A stretch of 43,009 nt of DNA from Selenomonadaceae bacterium (lineage in GTDB: Bacteria; Bacillota; Negativicutes; Selenomonadales; Selenomonadaceae), in NCBI GenBank assembly GCA_017518105.1, contig JAFWWC010000039.1, positions 1 to 43,009 on the forward strand. The letters run 5' to 3'. Under the pieces are notes generated by a model. The model saw only the letters and a program-made list of their open reading frames with translations, was not told the DNA's origin and made no database searches. Shown one piece after another: positions 32,352 through 40,956 of the stretch. Position numbers and translations under genes: made by a program. Within the stretch, counting starts at the first letter, position 1. Each line of letters opens with the position of its first letter.

Positions 32352-34216
32352 AGACGATTATCGGCAAATTAAGCGTAAATATTAAAGGTTTTGGCTTCGT
32401 CGCGCCCGAAAAAGGTTCTGATATATTTATTTCGCCCGAAAATATGCGCGGGGCTTTAAATGGCGATAAAGTTAAAATTAAAGTCATTAACGATTGGCGC
32501 GGGCGTCGCGAAGGCGTAATCATTGAGGTTTTGGAACGCGCAAAAAATATTTTCGTCGGCACGCTCTCTAAAATCGGCAAAAAAGTCGTTTTTAATCCCG
32601 ATGATAAGCGTATCGACCAAAAAATTATTCTGCCGCACGTCAAAGAAAAATTTCCCGCAAATACTAAAGTTGTAGTCAAAATTACGTCGTGGAATCCTCT
32701 TCGCGGCGAACTTTTAGAAGTTTTAGGTAAAGAAAATGCGCCAGGCGTCGAAATTCGCGGAATTTTACGCAGTCACGGCGTCGAAGAAGATTTTCCGCCC
32801 GAAGTGCAAGCCGAAGCGTCGCGAATCGAACTTCAACCCAATAAAAATGAAATTTCACGCCGAATCGACCGCCGCAATTTAAAAATCGTGACGATTGACG
32901 GCGAGGACGCTAAAGATTTAGATGACGGAGTATACGCCGAAGAAAAAAACGGCGCATTTTTTTTGGGCGTTTATATCGCGGACGTTAGTTTTTACGTAAA
33001 ACCGCGAACTTTTCTTGATAAAGAGGCTTTTGAGCGCGGCACGAGCATTTATCCCGTTGATAGGGTCGTTCCTATGCTCCCGACCGAACTTTCTAACGGA
33101 ATTTGCAGTTTAAATGCCGGAGTTGACCGTTTGGCAATGGCTTGCGAGATGAAAATTGATTTTTCGGGGCGCGTCGTCGATTATTCTATTTTTCCTACCG
33201 TTATTCACGTTTTTAAACGCCTAACTTATACTCAAGTCAATAAATTTCTCGACGGCGATAAAATTTTAGCCGATTGCGCGGAAAATATTAATGCATTAAA
33301 GAAAATTCACGATTTGAGGCGAAAAATTCGTTCTGAACGCGGCGCGATTGATTTTGACTTGCCAGAAATGAAAATTTTGCTTAATTCGGCGGGTAAACCG
33401 ATTGAAATTACAAAAAGAATTCAAACAATCGGCGAATCAATAATTGAAGAATGTATGCTCCTTGCAAATGAAACGGTCGCCGAACACACGATAAAAAATA
33501 AAATTCCGAGTTTATATCGCGTGCATGAACTCCCGAACCCAGAAAAAGTTTTAACGCTAAATAATTTGCTTGCGCACTTCAATTTACATATAAATAAGGG
33601 CAAAGAGCCGTCCGAATTCAAAAAAATACTGTCGAAAGTCAAAAATATGCCAGCGGAACGAGTAATAACGAGTTATGCACTGCGAACAATGCAACAAGCG
33701 CGATATTCACCGGAAAATTTAGGACATTTCGGATTGGCGGCGAAATTTTATACGCATTTCACGTCGCCGATACGTCGATACCCCGATTTAATCGTTCATC
33801 GGGCGTTGCGAGGCACTTTAATAAAGAATTTGGAAGAAATATCGCGACAAAGTTCGGAAAGAGAGCGTCGAGCGATAGAAATAGAGCGCGAAGCGTTAGA
33901 TTTAAAAGCAGTTGAGTACATGGAACGGTTTGTAGGGCAAAATTTCGACGGAATGATAGAATCCGTGACGAATTTTGGATTTTTCGTTGAGTTAGACAAC
34001 GGAGTTGACGGTTTAGTACGAGCGGCGGACTTAAAAGACGATTATTATGGGTTCGTAGAGCGAGAATTTGCGTTGATAGGGACGCGAACGGGCAAAAGTT
34101 ATCAAATCGGGGACAATGTGCGAGTAAAATTGATTTCAGCGAACAAAAAGTTGCGGCAGTTGACATTTGAACTGGTCAGCGACGTAGCGAACCGAGATTT
34201 GATAGCGAAAATGTAA
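32348..34216 (+). CDS. rnr: Ribonuclease R (RNB family 3'-5' exoribonuclease)
   Basis: 622 aa; ATG 32348 overlaps the previous stop. Degrades structured RNA. Order: cold-shock/OB domains (GKLSVNIKGFGFVAPE at the N-terminus), RNB catalytic domain with IDGEDAKDLDDGVYAE (acidic Mg2+ site), then ADVSFYV and FTSPIRRYPDLIVHRAL, and a C-terminal S1 domain (FDGMIESVTNFGFFVEL). It lacks the N-terminal helix-turn-helix extension and the Lys-rich tail of longer RNase R proteins, so it is on the short side. Codon use is more AT-rich than in most neighbours, especially in the second half. Confidence 0.93.
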   Translation: MKTIIGKLSVNIKGFGFVAPEKGSDIFISPENMRGALNGDKVKIKVINDWRGRREGVIIEVLERAKNIFVGTLSKIGKKVVFNPDDKRIDQKIILPHVKEKFPANTKVVVKITSWNPLRGELLEVLGKENAPGVEIRGILRSHGVEEDFPPEVQAEASRIELQPNKNEISRRIDRRNLKIVTIDGEDAKDLDDGVYAEEKNGAFFLGVYIADVSFYVKPRTFLDKEAFERGTSIYPVDRVVPMLPTELSNGICSLNAGVDRLAMACEMKIDFSGRVVDYSIFPTVIHVFKRLTYTQVNKFLDGDKILADCAENINALKKIHDLRRKIRSERGAIDFDLPEMKILLNSAGKPIEITKRIQTIGESIIEECMLLANETVAEHTIKNKIPSLYRVHELPNPEKVLTLNNLLAHFNLHINKGKEPSEFKKILSKVKNMPAERVITSYALRTMQQARYSPENLGHFGLAAKFYTHFTSPIRRYPDLIVHRALRGTLIKNLEEISRQSSERERRAIEIEREALDLKAVEYMERFVGQNFDGMIESVTNFGFFVELDNGVDGLVRAADLKDDYYGFVEREFALIGTRTGKSYQIGDNVRVKLISANKKLRQLTFELVSDVANRDLIAKM

Positions 34217-34221
34217 AAAAA

Positions 34222-34254
34222 CCTCTCAGGCGATTGCTTGGGAGGAATTTTTTT
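34222..34254 (+). terminator. Rho-independent terminator after rnr
   Basis: CCTCTCAG (34222-34229) pairs with TTGGGAGG (34238-34245) including two G·U pairs, followed by AATTTTTTT. Confidence 0.75.
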
Positions 34255-34256
34255 GC

Positions 34257-34425
34257 TTTGAACGCTAAAAAAGCATTTGAAACGAAAATTTACGCTCCAA
34301 AATAATTTTTAAGCTGATTTTATGATTTGAAAGCGAAATTGGGCTTTGAAAATGAATTTTGACGTTTGAAAGTGGTTTTGGAGCTTTGAAAACGGTTTTG
34401 GAGCTTTGAAAACGGTTTTGAGTGG
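34257..34425 (+). repeat. Degenerate ~20-bp tandem repeats
   Basis: TTTGAA recurs at 34257, 34276, 34326, 34345, 34365, 34385 and 34405, i.e. with spacings of 19-20 bp apart from one 50-bp gap. The last units are nearly identical (TTTGAAAACGGTTTTGGAGC twice at 34385 and 34405). It lies in a 458-bp spacer without a gene. Confidence 0.75.
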
Positions 34426-34443
34426 CGATTTTAGGAGCAAATG

Positions 34444-34583
34444 GAAAAATCCGAAATACCGGATTTTTCAAAATGGTAAATGGCGTCATTACGCGAAATA
34501 GCTAAAAAAGCCCCGTTTGAGGGCTTGATAGGGGCTGAAAAATCCAGCATACAGGATTTTTATCCGAAATACCGGATTTTTCT
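34444..34583 (+). repeat. Repeated palindrome, three copies
   Basis: GAAAAATCCG (34444-34453), loop AAATAC, CGGATTTTTC (34460-34469) is a perfect 10-bp inverted repeat. A partial copy (AAAAATCC-AGCATACA-GGATTTTT) lies at 34538-34561. A third copy (ATCCG-AAATAC-CGGAT then TTTTCTG) lies at 34562-34583, directly abutting the second. The loop AAATAC is the same in copies 1 and 3. Confidence 0.75.
34503..34536 (-). terminator. Terminator-like hairpin on the minus strand, without a matching gene
   Basis: On the minus strand, AGCCCC (34536-34531) pairs with GGGGCT (34514-34509), followed by TTTTT. No minus-strand gene ends here. Confidence 0.45.
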
Positions 34584-34674
34584 GCTCTGAATGCGTAATG
34601 GAAAGCTGACGGAGGAGGATGTTTTTGTATTTTAGCGGTCGAAATGGTAAAATCAGCGTCGGGAGATGATAAAA

Positions 34675-36054
34675 ATGGAATTGACAAGAAAATTATTGGA
34701 TGAAAACAAACCGCTTGAGGCATTGGAACGCTTGAAGAAACTTTTGCCGACGACGCAGGAAGAATGGCGCGTACATGAGTTAATCGGGGCGTGTTTCCAC
34801 GATTTATGCGACGCAGAAGGAGCTACGCAGGCATATTTCAACGCGGCGATGACGGATAAATATTTGCGCAGTCAGCGGTCGCATTTCTCGAATTATTTAT
34901 TTGCATTGCACTATTTGCCGCAACTTGACGCGCCGACATTGATTAACGAGCTGAAAATTTACAATTCATTGTATCGGGACGTTGAAAATTTATCGGCAAA
35001 GAATAAATCCGCAAAAAAAATATCAGTAGCGTTCATATCGCCGAATTTTTGCGATTCATCGGCGGCGAGGTTCTACGAGGCACTTTTAACGGACTATGAC
35101 CGCGAAAAATTTACTGTTACGGCGTGGAGTTTGTCTGCGGAGGAAGATTTATTCACAAAAAAGATTCGCCGCAACGTCGACGGCTACTTTGACATATCGG
35201 AGACGAGTTTTTTTGAGGCGGCGGAGCAAATTCGGGATTTTGGAGCGGATATTTTGATAGATTTGGGCGGACACACCGAAGGCGGCTCGACTTTGCAAAT
35301 TTTAGCGTACAAACCGGCGCGAATTCAGCTTTGCGGCATAGGATATTTTGATTCAACGGGCGCGGATTTTATTGATTACTTTATCGGCGACGAATTTTTG
35401 ACTTGCGACGCGATTTTTACCGAAGAAATTTTTTTATTGCGTAATGCGTTTGCCTTCCGACCAAATCAACGCATGATTCGCGAAAAAAAATCCCGCCGAG
35501 CATTTCCGCACAAAAATTTTACGTTCGGGAGCTTAAATAACTTCATGAAGCTCAGCGACGACTATTTAAAGGCAGTAAAAGAGATTTTAGACGCCTTGCC
35601 CGACGCAAAAATCATTTTCAGGGATACGACGCCGCTTAAAAGTCGTCAAAATGCGCTGATTGAGCGTTTAAAGTCGTTTGGGATAAAAAATTTTGACGTT
35701 AGACGAGGTTCAGATGACTTCTTCACGGACTACAGCGAGATTGATTTGATTTTAGATACGTTTCCCTATCCTGGCGGCATGATGACGGCTTTGGCGTTGT
35801 ATATGGGCGTTCCGGTTTTGAATTTGTGCGGAGGATTGCCTCACACGCGGACGGGAGCAGATATTTTACGAATTTCGGACGTTGACGAGCTAATTGTTTA
35901 CGACGTGGACGCTTACATAAAAAAAGCCGTCGAGCTTGCGACGAATCGGGCGAAATTGGCGGCGTTGACAGAAAAAATTTCCGCTGATAAACTGACCGAG
36001 ACGAAAACTTTTGTTGAAGACTTTTACGGACGATTGGAGGCGATGACGCGTTGA
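34675..36054 (+). CDS. GT41 family (SPINDLY/OGT-like) glycosyltransferase
   Basis: 459 aa from ATG 34675, 9 bp after GGGAG (34661-34665). The N-terminal ~90 residues are helical with TPR-like pairs (ELIGACFHDLCDAEGATQAYFNAA). The C-terminal part is the GT-B catalytic domain of the O-GlcNAc transferase/SPINDLY family: VAFISPNFCDSSAARFYEALL, ILIDLGGHTEGGSTLQILAYK, KPARIQLCGIGYFDSTGADFI... pattern, NFTFGSLNNFMKLSDD, and ILDTFPYPGGMMTALALYMG. Bacterial members glycosylate proteins such as flagellins or adhesins. It lacks a long TPR array. It overlaps the next gene by 4 bp. Confidence 0.87.
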   Translation: MELTRKLLDENKPLEALERLKKLLPTTQEEWRVHELIGACFHDLCDAEGATQAYFNAAMTDKYLRSQRSHFSNYLFALHYLPQLDAPTLINELKIYNSLYRDVENLSAKNKSAKKISVAFISPNFCDSSAARFYEALLTDYDREKFTVTAWSLSAEEDLFTKKIRRNVDGYFDISETSFFEAAEQIRDFGADILIDLGGHTEGGSTLQILAYKPARIQLCGIGYFDSTGADFIDYFIGDEFLTCDAIFTEEIFLLRNAFAFRPNQRMIREKKSRRAFPHKNFTFGSLNNFMKLSDDYLKAVKEILDALPDAKIIFRDTTPLKSRQNALIERLKSFGIKNFDVRRGSDDFFTDYSEIDLILDTFPYPGGMMTALALYMGVPVLNLCGGLPHTRTGADILRISDVDELIVYDVDAYIKKAVELATNRAKLAALTEKISADKLTETKTFVEDFYGRLEAMTR

Positions 36055-36842
36055 GCATTTTAAATTTCGTGTCGCCTAATTTTTTGCCGATAACAGTTCT
36101 GTTGGTTGAGGCGGAGGATTTTTTATCGGGCTTGCGAGAAATTTTGCCCGCCGCGAGGATTGCACTGCTAAAGAAAGAATCATCGCCTGAAATTAACAGG
36201 CTCTGCGACGAGTTCAAAGCAGACTTGATTGACGAACTGCCGACTGCGCCGAAAATTTTTGACATAATCCTTGCGCGGGACATTCTAACCGTCGGGGAAA
36301 ATTTTTACGCAATGTTAATGGCGTTCAATCACCTGCTGACGGATTCGGGCTACCTGCTGACACAATTTTATAACGTGCGGTTCGTCGGGATATTGGAGCG
36401 GTTGCGGCAGGGACGATTCTTTAACAACGAGCGGCGACTTTGGGCTAAGGCGGATGTGGTTAAGCTCCTCGACGAGGCGATTTATAAGGAGATACACTTC
36501 TTGCCTAGCGAACGGAAAAATATTTCTGCAGACGAGTGGAAGGACTTCGGCTTTGACAACTTCAACGAGGACTTGAGGACGATAACTTGGCTCGTGCAAG
36601 CTTGCAAGTGTACTGCCGAGGTCGCCGCCTTGAAAGATATTTTTACGCCCGAAGTCCGCGCCGAGCTGTCGAGGCTCCTGCACCGCATCGAGTATGACAT
36701 TGACGCCGAAGAAAATTTTCAGCGACTTAAGGAGCTTTGCGAGCGTGAAGGTATCTTCGACGAGTACCTAAGCGATTTCATCAATCAAGTTGTCGTACAT
36801 GCGGCGGCAAGGGATTCCATTCGCAGTAGGCTGATAAACTAA
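36051..36842 (+). CDS. Methyltransferase-like protein, partner of the GT41 gene
   Basis: 263 aa; TTG 36051 overlaps the TGA of the previous gene (TTGA). Residues ~1-130 look like a reduced class I SAM-methyltransferase core: FDIILARDILTVGENFYAMLMAF and LLTDSGYLLTQFYNVRF resemble strand 4/5 segments, but the glycine-rich SAM loop at the N-terminus is not obvious. The rest is helical and charged. Such proteins occur next to SPINDLY-like glycosyltransferases. It may modify the same target or serve as a partner; function is unproven. A weak terminator follows. Confidence 0.55.
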   Translation: MSILNFVSPNFLPITVLLVEAEDFLSGLREILPAARIALLKKESSPEINRLCDEFKADLIDELPTAPKIFDIILARDILTVGENFYAMLMAFNHLLTDSGYLLTQFYNVRFVGILERLRQGRFFNNERRLWAKADVVKLLDEAIYKEIHFLPSERKNISADEWKDFGFDNFNEDLRTITWLVQACKCTAEVAALKDIFTPEVRAELSRLLHRIEYDIDAEENFQRLKELCEREGIFDEYLSDFINQVVVHAAARDSIRSRLIN

Positions 36843-36846
36843 AAAA

Positions 36847-36876
36847 CCCGTCGATAACCTCGGCGAGCTTTTTTTA
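36847..36876 (+). terminator. Weak terminator after the methyltransferase-like gene
   Basis: CGTCG (36849-36853) / CGGCG (36861-36865), one U·G, then a TTTTTTT tract at 36869-36875. The stem is short. It lies between convergent genes. Confidence 0.5.
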
Positions 36877-36890
36877 TGCGCGGAAAAATT

Positions 36891-37796
36891 TCACAGGATG
36901 ATTTCTTCCTTAACGTACATCTTCTTGAACAGGTCGATGAAGTTCTTGCAGGCAGTCGAGAGCGTTTGATTCTTGCGCCAGGCAATGACGGTGTGCGTCG
37001 TCATTTCGGGTTCGACGATTCGTTTGTAAATCAAGTCGCCGTCAGTCAAAAGGCGTTTGCTCGAAACTGGAATCATTGCCATGCCCAGATTCATCTTGAC
37101 CATAAGCAAATCTTGAACGATGCTATCGGACACGCAGATTATTTGCGGCACGAAGTCCAGACGTTTGCAGGCGGCAATGAAGTTCGACTTCCACCTAAGC
37201 GGAATAATCAGCGGCTGGTTCTTGAGTTCTTCAAGCCTAATCGTCAAATCGTCTTCGCCGCAAACGTTCTTCGAGTTCATGACCATAACGAGCGGTTCAT
37301 TGGGCAAGACGAGCAATTCATAGGCGAGGTTGTCGACTTGCGTCCGAGTGATTGCGATTTCAATCAGGCGGTTGTCGAGCAGTTCGATAATCCTTGCGCC
37401 TTCCGCCTCCCAAATCTCGAACGTGACATCGGGATAAAGCTTGTGGAACTCGTTGATTAAGTCTGGAAGAATCATCGCGCCGGACGTGGTGATTGTCCCG
37501 ATACGAATCGTGCCCTTAGTCCCGCTGCCAATCTCCGTTATCTCGCGAACGGTGCCATCGACCATTCCGAGGATACTTTCCACGCGGTTGTAGAGGACTT
37601 GCCCCGCCTCTGTCAACCTGATTCGCCGCGAGCCCCGTTCAAAAAGTTTCACGCGCAAATTTTCTTCGAGGTGCTTCATCTGGCGGCTGAGGGCGGGCTG
37701 AGCAATTCCGAGCCTTTGCGCCGCGTGGCTGATGTTACCTTCCTCGACTATGGCGAAGAACGCCCGCATGTCTTTGATTCCGATTCCTTGTGCCAT
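36891..37796 (-). CDS. LysR family transcriptional regulator
   Basis: 301 aa from ATG 37796. The N-terminal winged helix has MRAFFAIVEEGNISHAAQRL then GIAQPALSRQMKHLEENL, standard for LysR proteins. The C-terminal periplasmic-binding-type domain follows (IRIGTITTSGAMILPDLINEF, with the segment LVLPNEPLVMVM). It is divergent from gltX; its target is unknown since no metabolic gene is adjacent. Autoregulation is suggested by an inverted repeat over its own -10. Confidence 0.93.
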   Translation of the reverse strand: MAQGIGIKDMRAFFAIVEEGNISHAAQRLGIAQPALSRQMKHLEENLRVKLFERGSRRIRLTEAGQVLYNRVESILGMVDGTVREITEIGSGTKGTIRIGTITTSGAMILPDLINEFHKLYPDVTFEIWEAEGARIIELLDNRLIEIAITRTQVDNLAYELLVLPNEPLVMVMNSKNVCGEDDLTIRLEELKNQPLIIPLRWKSNFIAACKRLDFVPQIICVSDSIVQDLLMVKMNLGMAMIPVSSKRLLTDGDLIYKRIVEPEMTTHTVIAWRKNQTLSTACKNFIDLFKKMYVKEEIIL

Positions 37797-37831
37797 TCGT
37801 CAAATCATCTCCAATAAATTTTTTCACTCCG

Positions 37832-37857
37832 ATACTGCAAAACTTTCGTGCATTATA
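37832..37857 (-). promoter_or_regulatory. LysR gene promoter with inverted repeat (candidate self-operator)
   Basis: The minus-strand -10 TATAAT lies at 37857-37852. ATACTGCA (37832-37839) and TGCATTAT (37849-37856) form an inverted repeat with one mismatch and a 9-bp gap, overlapping the -10. Confidence 0.45.
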
Positions 37858-37895
37858 TCACAACTTGGCACTATGTTACATAGCTTAGAAGAAAT

Positions 37896-37924
37896 TTGCA
37901 AGCGGCGTTTGAGGCGGTTATAAT
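37896..37924 (+). promoter_or_regulatory. Promoter of gltX
   Basis: TTGCAA (37896-37901), 17-bp spacer, perfect TATAAT (37919-37924). Confidence 0.75.
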
Positions 37925-37956
37925 TGGCGGCGACTAAAAATTTTGGAGGAGATACC

Positions 37957-39297
37957 TTGAAAAGAATTCGTACACGCTTTGCGCCCAGCCCGACCGGTTA
38001 CATGCACATTGGCAACTTGCGCACGGCTCTTTATGCTTATCTGTTCGCTAAGAGTCAGGGCGGCGATTTTATTTTGCGTATCGAAGACACCGACCGCGCC
38101 CGCTACGTTGCCGACGCCGTGGATTTTATCGAACGCACCCTTGCTGCCGCCAAAATCATTCCCGACGAAGGACCTCATCACGGCGGAGCCTTCGCGCCCT
38201 ACGTCCAAAGCGAGCGCATGGACATTTACAAGCACTACGCAGAAGAACTCGTTGCTAATGGTCACGCTTATTACGAGGAGACCGAACAAGGCATTGCAAT
38301 TCGGCAGAAGATGCCCACCGTCGGCGAAACGACTTTTTACGACGTACTTCACGGCAACATCACCATTGCCAACAGCGAGCTTGAAGACCAAGTGCTTCTT
38401 AAAAGCGACGGCATGCCCACCTACAACTTTGCCAACGTCGTCGACGATCACTTAATGGAAGTCAGCCACATCATACGCGGCACGGAGTTTATCACGTCGA
38501 CGCCCAAGCACGTTTTGCTGTATGAATATTTTGGTTGGGAGTTGCCGACGTTCATTCATCTAGCTCCGGTCATGGGCAAGGCGGAAGACGGCACCATTTC
38601 CAAACTAAGCAAGCGTCACGGGGCAACCAGTTTTAACGACTTGATTGAGGCGGGCTACCTTCCCGAAGCGATTACCAATTACGTTGCTCTGCTAGGTTGG
38701 AGCCCGAAGAACTCTTGCCAAGAGATTTTCTCTATGGACGAGCTGATTGACGCCTTCAGCCTCGACGGCTTGAGCAAGTCGCCAGCGGTGTTCGATTATG
38801 CTAAGCTTGACTGGATGAGCGGCGAATACTTCAAAGCCATGACTGATACCGCCTTTGCTGAAGTCGCTGATAAGTACCTTGTCGCCTTCGACGAGCCAAG
38901 GAAGATTTTCCTAGCCAGCCTGTTAAAGACTCGTGTCGCTAAGCTCTCCGATATTCCCGATATGATTGCTTTCCTCAAGACGCCACCGCCCTTTGACATT
39001 GACTTATTCACGAACAAACGCAATAAAGTCACGCCCGCCAAGTCAGCCGAAATTTTACAGCCCGCGATAAAAATTTTGGAGCAAGTCGACTCGTGGACGC
39101 TTGAGACGCTAGACAAAAAAATATCCGCGTTCGTGGCGGAATCGGGCTTGAAGGTCGGCTCGGTCATGTGGCCGCTTAGAATCGCTTTATCAATGCAAAA
39201 GGTCACGCCGGGCGGCACCACGGAAATTTTATATCTGCTCGGCAAGGAAACTTCCCTTGAACGATTGAACGCCGCGTTAGGAAAGTTATCGGCTTAA
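37957..39297 (+). CDS. gltX: Glutamyl-tRNA synthetase
   Basis: 446 aa from TTG 37957, with GGAGGAG (37945-37951) 5 bp ahead; the frame extends to the promoter but not as a gene. Class I synthetase: RFAPSPTGYMHIGNLRTAL (HIGH region), FILRIEDTDRAR, KLSKRHGATS (KMSKS-type), and a helical C-terminal anticodon-binding part. Charges tRNA-Glu, and in many Firmicutes also tRNA-Gln with later amidation by GatCAB; which applies here cannot be told. Its 3' end overlaps the convergent radical SAM gene by 12 bp. Confidence 0.96.
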   Translation: MKRIRTRFAPSPTGYMHIGNLRTALYAYLFAKSQGGDFILRIEDTDRARYVADAVDFIERTLAAAKIIPDEGPHHGGAFAPYVQSERMDIYKHYAEELVANGHAYYEETEQGIAIRQKMPTVGETTFYDVLHGNITIANSELEDQVLLKSDGMPTYNFANVVDDHLMEVSHIIRGTEFITSTPKHVLLYEYFGWELPTFIHLAPVMGKAEDGTISKLSKRHGATSFNDLIEAGYLPEAITNYVALLGWSPKNSCQEIFSMDELIDAFSLDGLSKSPAVFDYAKLDWMSGEYFKAMTDTAFAEVADKYLVAFDEPRKIFLASLLKTRVAKLSDIPDMIAFLKTPPPFDIDLFTNKRNKVTPAKSAEILQPAIKILEQVDSWTLETLDKKISAFVAESGLKVGSVMWPLRIALSMQKVTPGGTTEILYLLGKETSLERLNAALGKLSA

Positions 39298-40869
39298 CCT
39301 GTCGACGTTGTACTTGGTGACAGCCTCGACGGGCGACTTAACAGAATTCATCGGGCAACAGACTTGGCAGCCGCGGAAGTCGTCATGCAGAATCCGATAG
39401 CGGGCGGAGGCGTACTCAAACGAGTTAAACACCTTGTCCCAGTCAACGAACTCTTTGCCCGCCGCGTCGTGTTGGATAAAGTTCTTGATGTTAAGCGTCG
39501 GCTCGAACCAACCGCAGAAGTCTAAGCGTCCGTCGGGGTAAAGGTCAATCTCATTCCACGGCGCAAAGCAAAGTTCCCGGTCGGCTCTAAGGTGCAGGCT
39601 CGGCGATATGTCATCAACCAAAGAAAGTTCCCGCTTACCAAAGGCGCGACGAATCTCGTTGCGTCTTTTAAATTCGCCAAGCACCGAACGACCTTCCGCC
39701 AGCTGTAAAAGCTTTGCGTACTTAGTTTTGAGTTCGTTAATCGGAATCGCTTCGACCTCCTGCTGAAGGCTAGCCGCCTCGCCCGAAGGCATCCACAGCC
39801 GGAAATAAACGATAATCTTCTCGGCAAGCACTCGTTCAAGTTCCATTAGCGTTTTCAGTGCGGGGCGGGAGGTCTCTGGCTTAGCAAAGAAGTCGCCGTT
39901 CATGTCGTTTTCGCTGTAGTCGAAGAAGAAGACGATAAAGCCCGCGTGCAGTTCAATCGCCAGCTCCACAAAGCTCAAGATGTCGTCGGCGTTGTCCTCG
40001 TTGATGACCATCGACAAATCGGGCGCAAAACAAAGCTTATCAGCCGCCTCAAGCTTAGCGAGATAGCTTTTGAGGTTGCGAATCATCAGCGGGAACATTT
40101 TCTTAGCAGTGGCGGAGTCGTCGCCGTCCCAACAGCTCTTCGCGAAGACTTCAGCATTGGACGCGTTGATTGAGAAATGCGCCTTGAAGAGATTTTGCGC
40201 GGCAAGCTCCTGAAACTTATCGTTAAAGGCAATGCCATTCGATTCAGTCATCAAGGTTATCTGCGGGAAGTTGTCGCTCATGAATTTCATATAGTTAAAG
40301 CTTTCCTTGGCGAAGAACGCATCGCCGCCCGTAATCAAGACGACGCCTATCTTGTCGTAAATCGGCTTGCACAGGTCGTAGTACCAGCTCGGATTCATCG
40401 CGTGGGTTGCCTCGTCTCCAAAGGTACAGCGCACGCCGCAATATCGACATTTGGCGTTGCAAGCGTTCGTTATCCTGATTCGCAGTAGTCCGTTGCTAAG
40501 TTCCGTTCGGCAGTCGGGGTGGCGTTCCAAAATCGCGGGCAAGGCTCGGTCAATTTCCGTGCGGTAGCGTCCTTCCTTAAAGCCGAACCGTTCAAAGTGC
40601 ACCAGAGGATTAATCGTCACGTCAGGATTTTGTTTTAGGTAATCGGTAGTCGAGAAGAACGCGGAAGGGGCTTTGCCCTCGTGCCAGCCGACGTTCAAGT
40701 AATGATTCGCCGCGTCCAAATATTTTCCAAAGCCATAAGCCGTGCAATACCATTCGCTGTCGAACAGCAACGAGTTCTCGATAAGCTTCTTGTCCTCGTC
40801 GTCCGTCTTCGGTGGTGGCGGCGGCTCGGATTTTTTTTCTCTGCGGAAGAGTTTTTCTAGTATTTTCAT
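39286..40869 (-). CDS. Radical SAM/SPASM-type protein with N-terminal NPDV repeat domain
   Basis: 527 aa from ATG 40869. Residues ~34-101 hold two copies of a short repeat: [20 protein letters not shown] then [15 protein letters not shown], and [19 protein letters not shown] then [12 protein letters not shown]. This repeat is known from polysaccharide glycosyltransferases and related surface-glycan proteins. The radical SAM core starts with C137-x3-C141-x2-C144 (CNAKCRYC), and [12 protein letters not shown] is the SAM-binding GGE-like motif. The C-terminus ([21 protein letters not shown] and CQVCCP) is a SPASM-like auxiliary cluster site. It likely modifies a peptide, protein or glycan linked to the cell surface. 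An acidic Pro-rich stretch ([13 protein letters not shown]) precedes the repeats. Confidence 0.85.
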   Translation of the reverse strand: MKILEKLFRREKKSEPPPPPKTDDEDKKLIENSLLFDSEWYCTAYGFGKYLDAANHYLNVGWHEGKAPSAFFSTTDYLKQNPDVTINPLVHFERFGFKEGRYRTEIDRALPAILERHPDCRTELSNGLLRIRITNACNAKCRYCGVRCTFGDEATHAMNPSWYYDLCKPIYDKIGVVLITGGDAFFAKESFNYMKFMSDNFPQITLMTESNGIAFNDKFQELAAQNLFKAHFSINASNAEVFAKSCWDGDDSATAKKMFPLMIRNLKSYLAKLEAADKLCFAPDLSMVINEDNADDILSFVELAIELHAGFIVFFFDYSENDMNGDFFAKPETSRPALKTLMELERVLAEKIIVYFRLWMPSGEAASLQQEVEAIPINELKTKYAKLLQLAEGRSVLGEFKRRNEIRRAFGKRELSLVDDISPSLHLRADRELCFAPWNEIDLYPDGRLDFCGWFEPTLNIKNFIQHDAAGKEFVDWDKVFNSFEYASARYRILHDDFRGCQVCCPMNSVKSPVEAVTKYNVDRLSR

Positions 40870-40885
40870 GAAATCACCCGCCGCG

Positions 40886-40931
40886 AATATACAAAAGTTT
40901 TATTGCAATGTCAAACGCCGCAAAATATAAT
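40886..40931. promoter_or_regulatory. Back-to-back promoters of lepA and the radical SAM gene
   Basis: Plus strand (lepA): TTGCAA (40903-40908), 17-bp spacer, TATAAT (40926-40931). Minus strand (radical SAM): TTGACA (40914-40909), 17-bp spacer, TATATT (40891-40886). The two -35 boxes touch each other. Confidence 0.75.
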
Positions 40932-40956
40932 GAACGCAACGAATGGAGGAATTCTT

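Noticed and set aside
34257..34600. CRISPR array
   Set aside because: The 20-bp units are directly joined tandem repeats with no unique spacers of the right size, and there are no cas genes.
36876..37460. 194-codon plus-strand frame opposite the LysR gene
   Set aside because: The LysR protein on the minus strand has clear motifs over its whole length; the plus-strand frame has none.
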